Source: Deltaproteobacteria bacterium (GTDB lineage Bacteria; Desulfobacterota; DSM-4660; Desulfatiglandales; HGW-15). Taken from it: DNA of 5,491 bases. The position numbers and the translations under genes were made by a program. A model generated the notes under the pieces. It made no database searches. It saw only the letters and a list, made by a program, of their open reading frames with translations, and was not told the DNA's origin. The stretch is taken from the NCBI GenBank assembly GCA_019308525.1, contig JAFDIC010000283.1:1-5491 (forward strand), given 5' to 3'. Positions 5,257-5,491 of the stretch are shown piece by piece (the stretch's first letter is position 1; the number at the start of each line of letters is the position of its first letter).

Positions 5257-5491
5257 ATGCGGAATTCAGCATGGACTATCGATGAAAGCAAATGTCTCAC
5301 CCTTGATGAAGTGAAAAGGCTGAGAGATGTTTGTGAGAGTGGGAGGATCACTGGCCTACAGAGCGGTAAGTTCACCTCAATAAGAAACTGGTTCATGATA
5401 GAGCTCGGTTTGAACGCAGGCTTAAGAGTCCAGGAAATAGCCTCCTTGAAACACTCCAACCTCCTCTTAGATGGAGACAGATCATCTCTTC
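5257..5491 (+). CDS. Tyrosine recombinase / integrase, N-terminal part (runs off right edge)
   Basis: The frame is open from 5182 to the window edge. It contains CLTLDEVKRL, the usual opening of a phage-integrase catalytic domain, followed by NWFMIELGLNAGLRVQEIASL. The Arg of NAGLRVQEI is the first of the catalytic arginines (RHRY type). The remaining His, Arg and Tyr lie beyond the window. Only 13 residues (start 5257) to 34 residues (start 5194) precede LTLDEV, so there is no space for the roughly 80-100 residue SAM-like core-binding domain of classical integrases. The shape resembles FimB/FimE-type short recombinases. The ATG at 5257 is preferred because a GGGAAAAGG stretch precedes it and its length suits short recombinases; ATG 5224 and ATG 5194 remain possible. 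Its position beside a tRNA-Ala 3' fragment suggests that it integrates and excises this element. Confidence 0.85.
   Translation, partial: MRNSAWTIDESKCLTLDEVKRLRDVCESGRITGLQSGKFTSIRNWFMIELGLNAGLRVQEIASLKHSNLLLDGDRSSL

Larger units (their letters stand above)
4644..5491. mobile_element. Left end of an integrative element or genomic island inserted in tRNA-Ala (continues right)
   Basis: Composition changes sharply to AT-rich at the point where the tRNA homology stops. The stretch then holds short tandem repeats, a promoter, related dyads and the beginning of a tyrosine recombinase gene about 610 bases in. This combination of tRNA 3' fragment, repeats and integrase is the standard anatomy of an island end. 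The other end, the cargo and the expected complete tRNA-Ala(GGC) lie outside the window, so size and type (prophage, ICE or island) are unknown. Confidence 0.75.

Noticed and set aside
5184..5459. A 91-codon minus-strand frame opposite the integrase
   Set aside because: The plus strand carries the integrase motif NAGLRVQEI; the antisense frame has no recognisable feature.
1..5491. CRISPR array, toxin-antitoxin pair or insertion sequence
   Set aside because: No regularly spaced repeats, no recognisable toxin or antitoxin gene and no transposase were seen.

Overview
The window looks like bacterial chromosome joined to the left end of an integrated mobile element. Bases 1 to about 4,645 are of balanced composition and densely coded. 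The rest is visibly AT-rich and nearly gene-free until a tyrosine recombinase gene begins near the right edge. The protein families (a membrane-linked PHP-like protein with a short-loop TM hairpin, CobU, a THIHWDH-type metallo-hydrolase) remind me of Deltaproteobacteria/Desulfobacterota. That is an impression from memory, not a search result.

Left block, minus strand: a PHP-superfamily-like membrane protein (604-2130, start uncertain) followed 78 bases later by the N-terminal 175 residues of a glutamine-dependent asparagine synthetase/amidotransferase (525 to the left edge). They are probably co-transcribed. Such pairs can occur in envelope or polysaccharide loci, but nothing in the window proves this.

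Middle block, plus strand, divergent from the left block across a roughly 250-base intergenic region: a metallo-beta-lactamase-fold hydrolase (2385-3230), the cobalamin nucleotide-loop enzyme CobU (3309-3869), and a 148-residue protein I do not recognise (3980-4426). Spacings of 78 and 110 bases allow an operon. No other cobalamin gene is present.

Right block: a 45-base segment on the minus strand (4599-4643) matches the 3' half of a tRNA-Ala with anticodon GGC, from the anticodon loop through an encoded CCA. The 5' half is absent and is replaced by AT-rich DNA. A terminator-like hairpin lies on its 3' side. On its broken side lie tandem 9-bp and 11-bp repeats, a near-consensus promoter, two related 28-bp dyads that share a perfect 16-bp inverted repeat, and the start of a short, FimB-like tyrosine recombinase without room for an N-terminal core-binding domain. 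The simplest reading is an att site of an element inserted in tRNA-Ala, extending right beyond the window, with the reconstituted complete tRNA expected at its far end. This junction is the most interesting part of the window.
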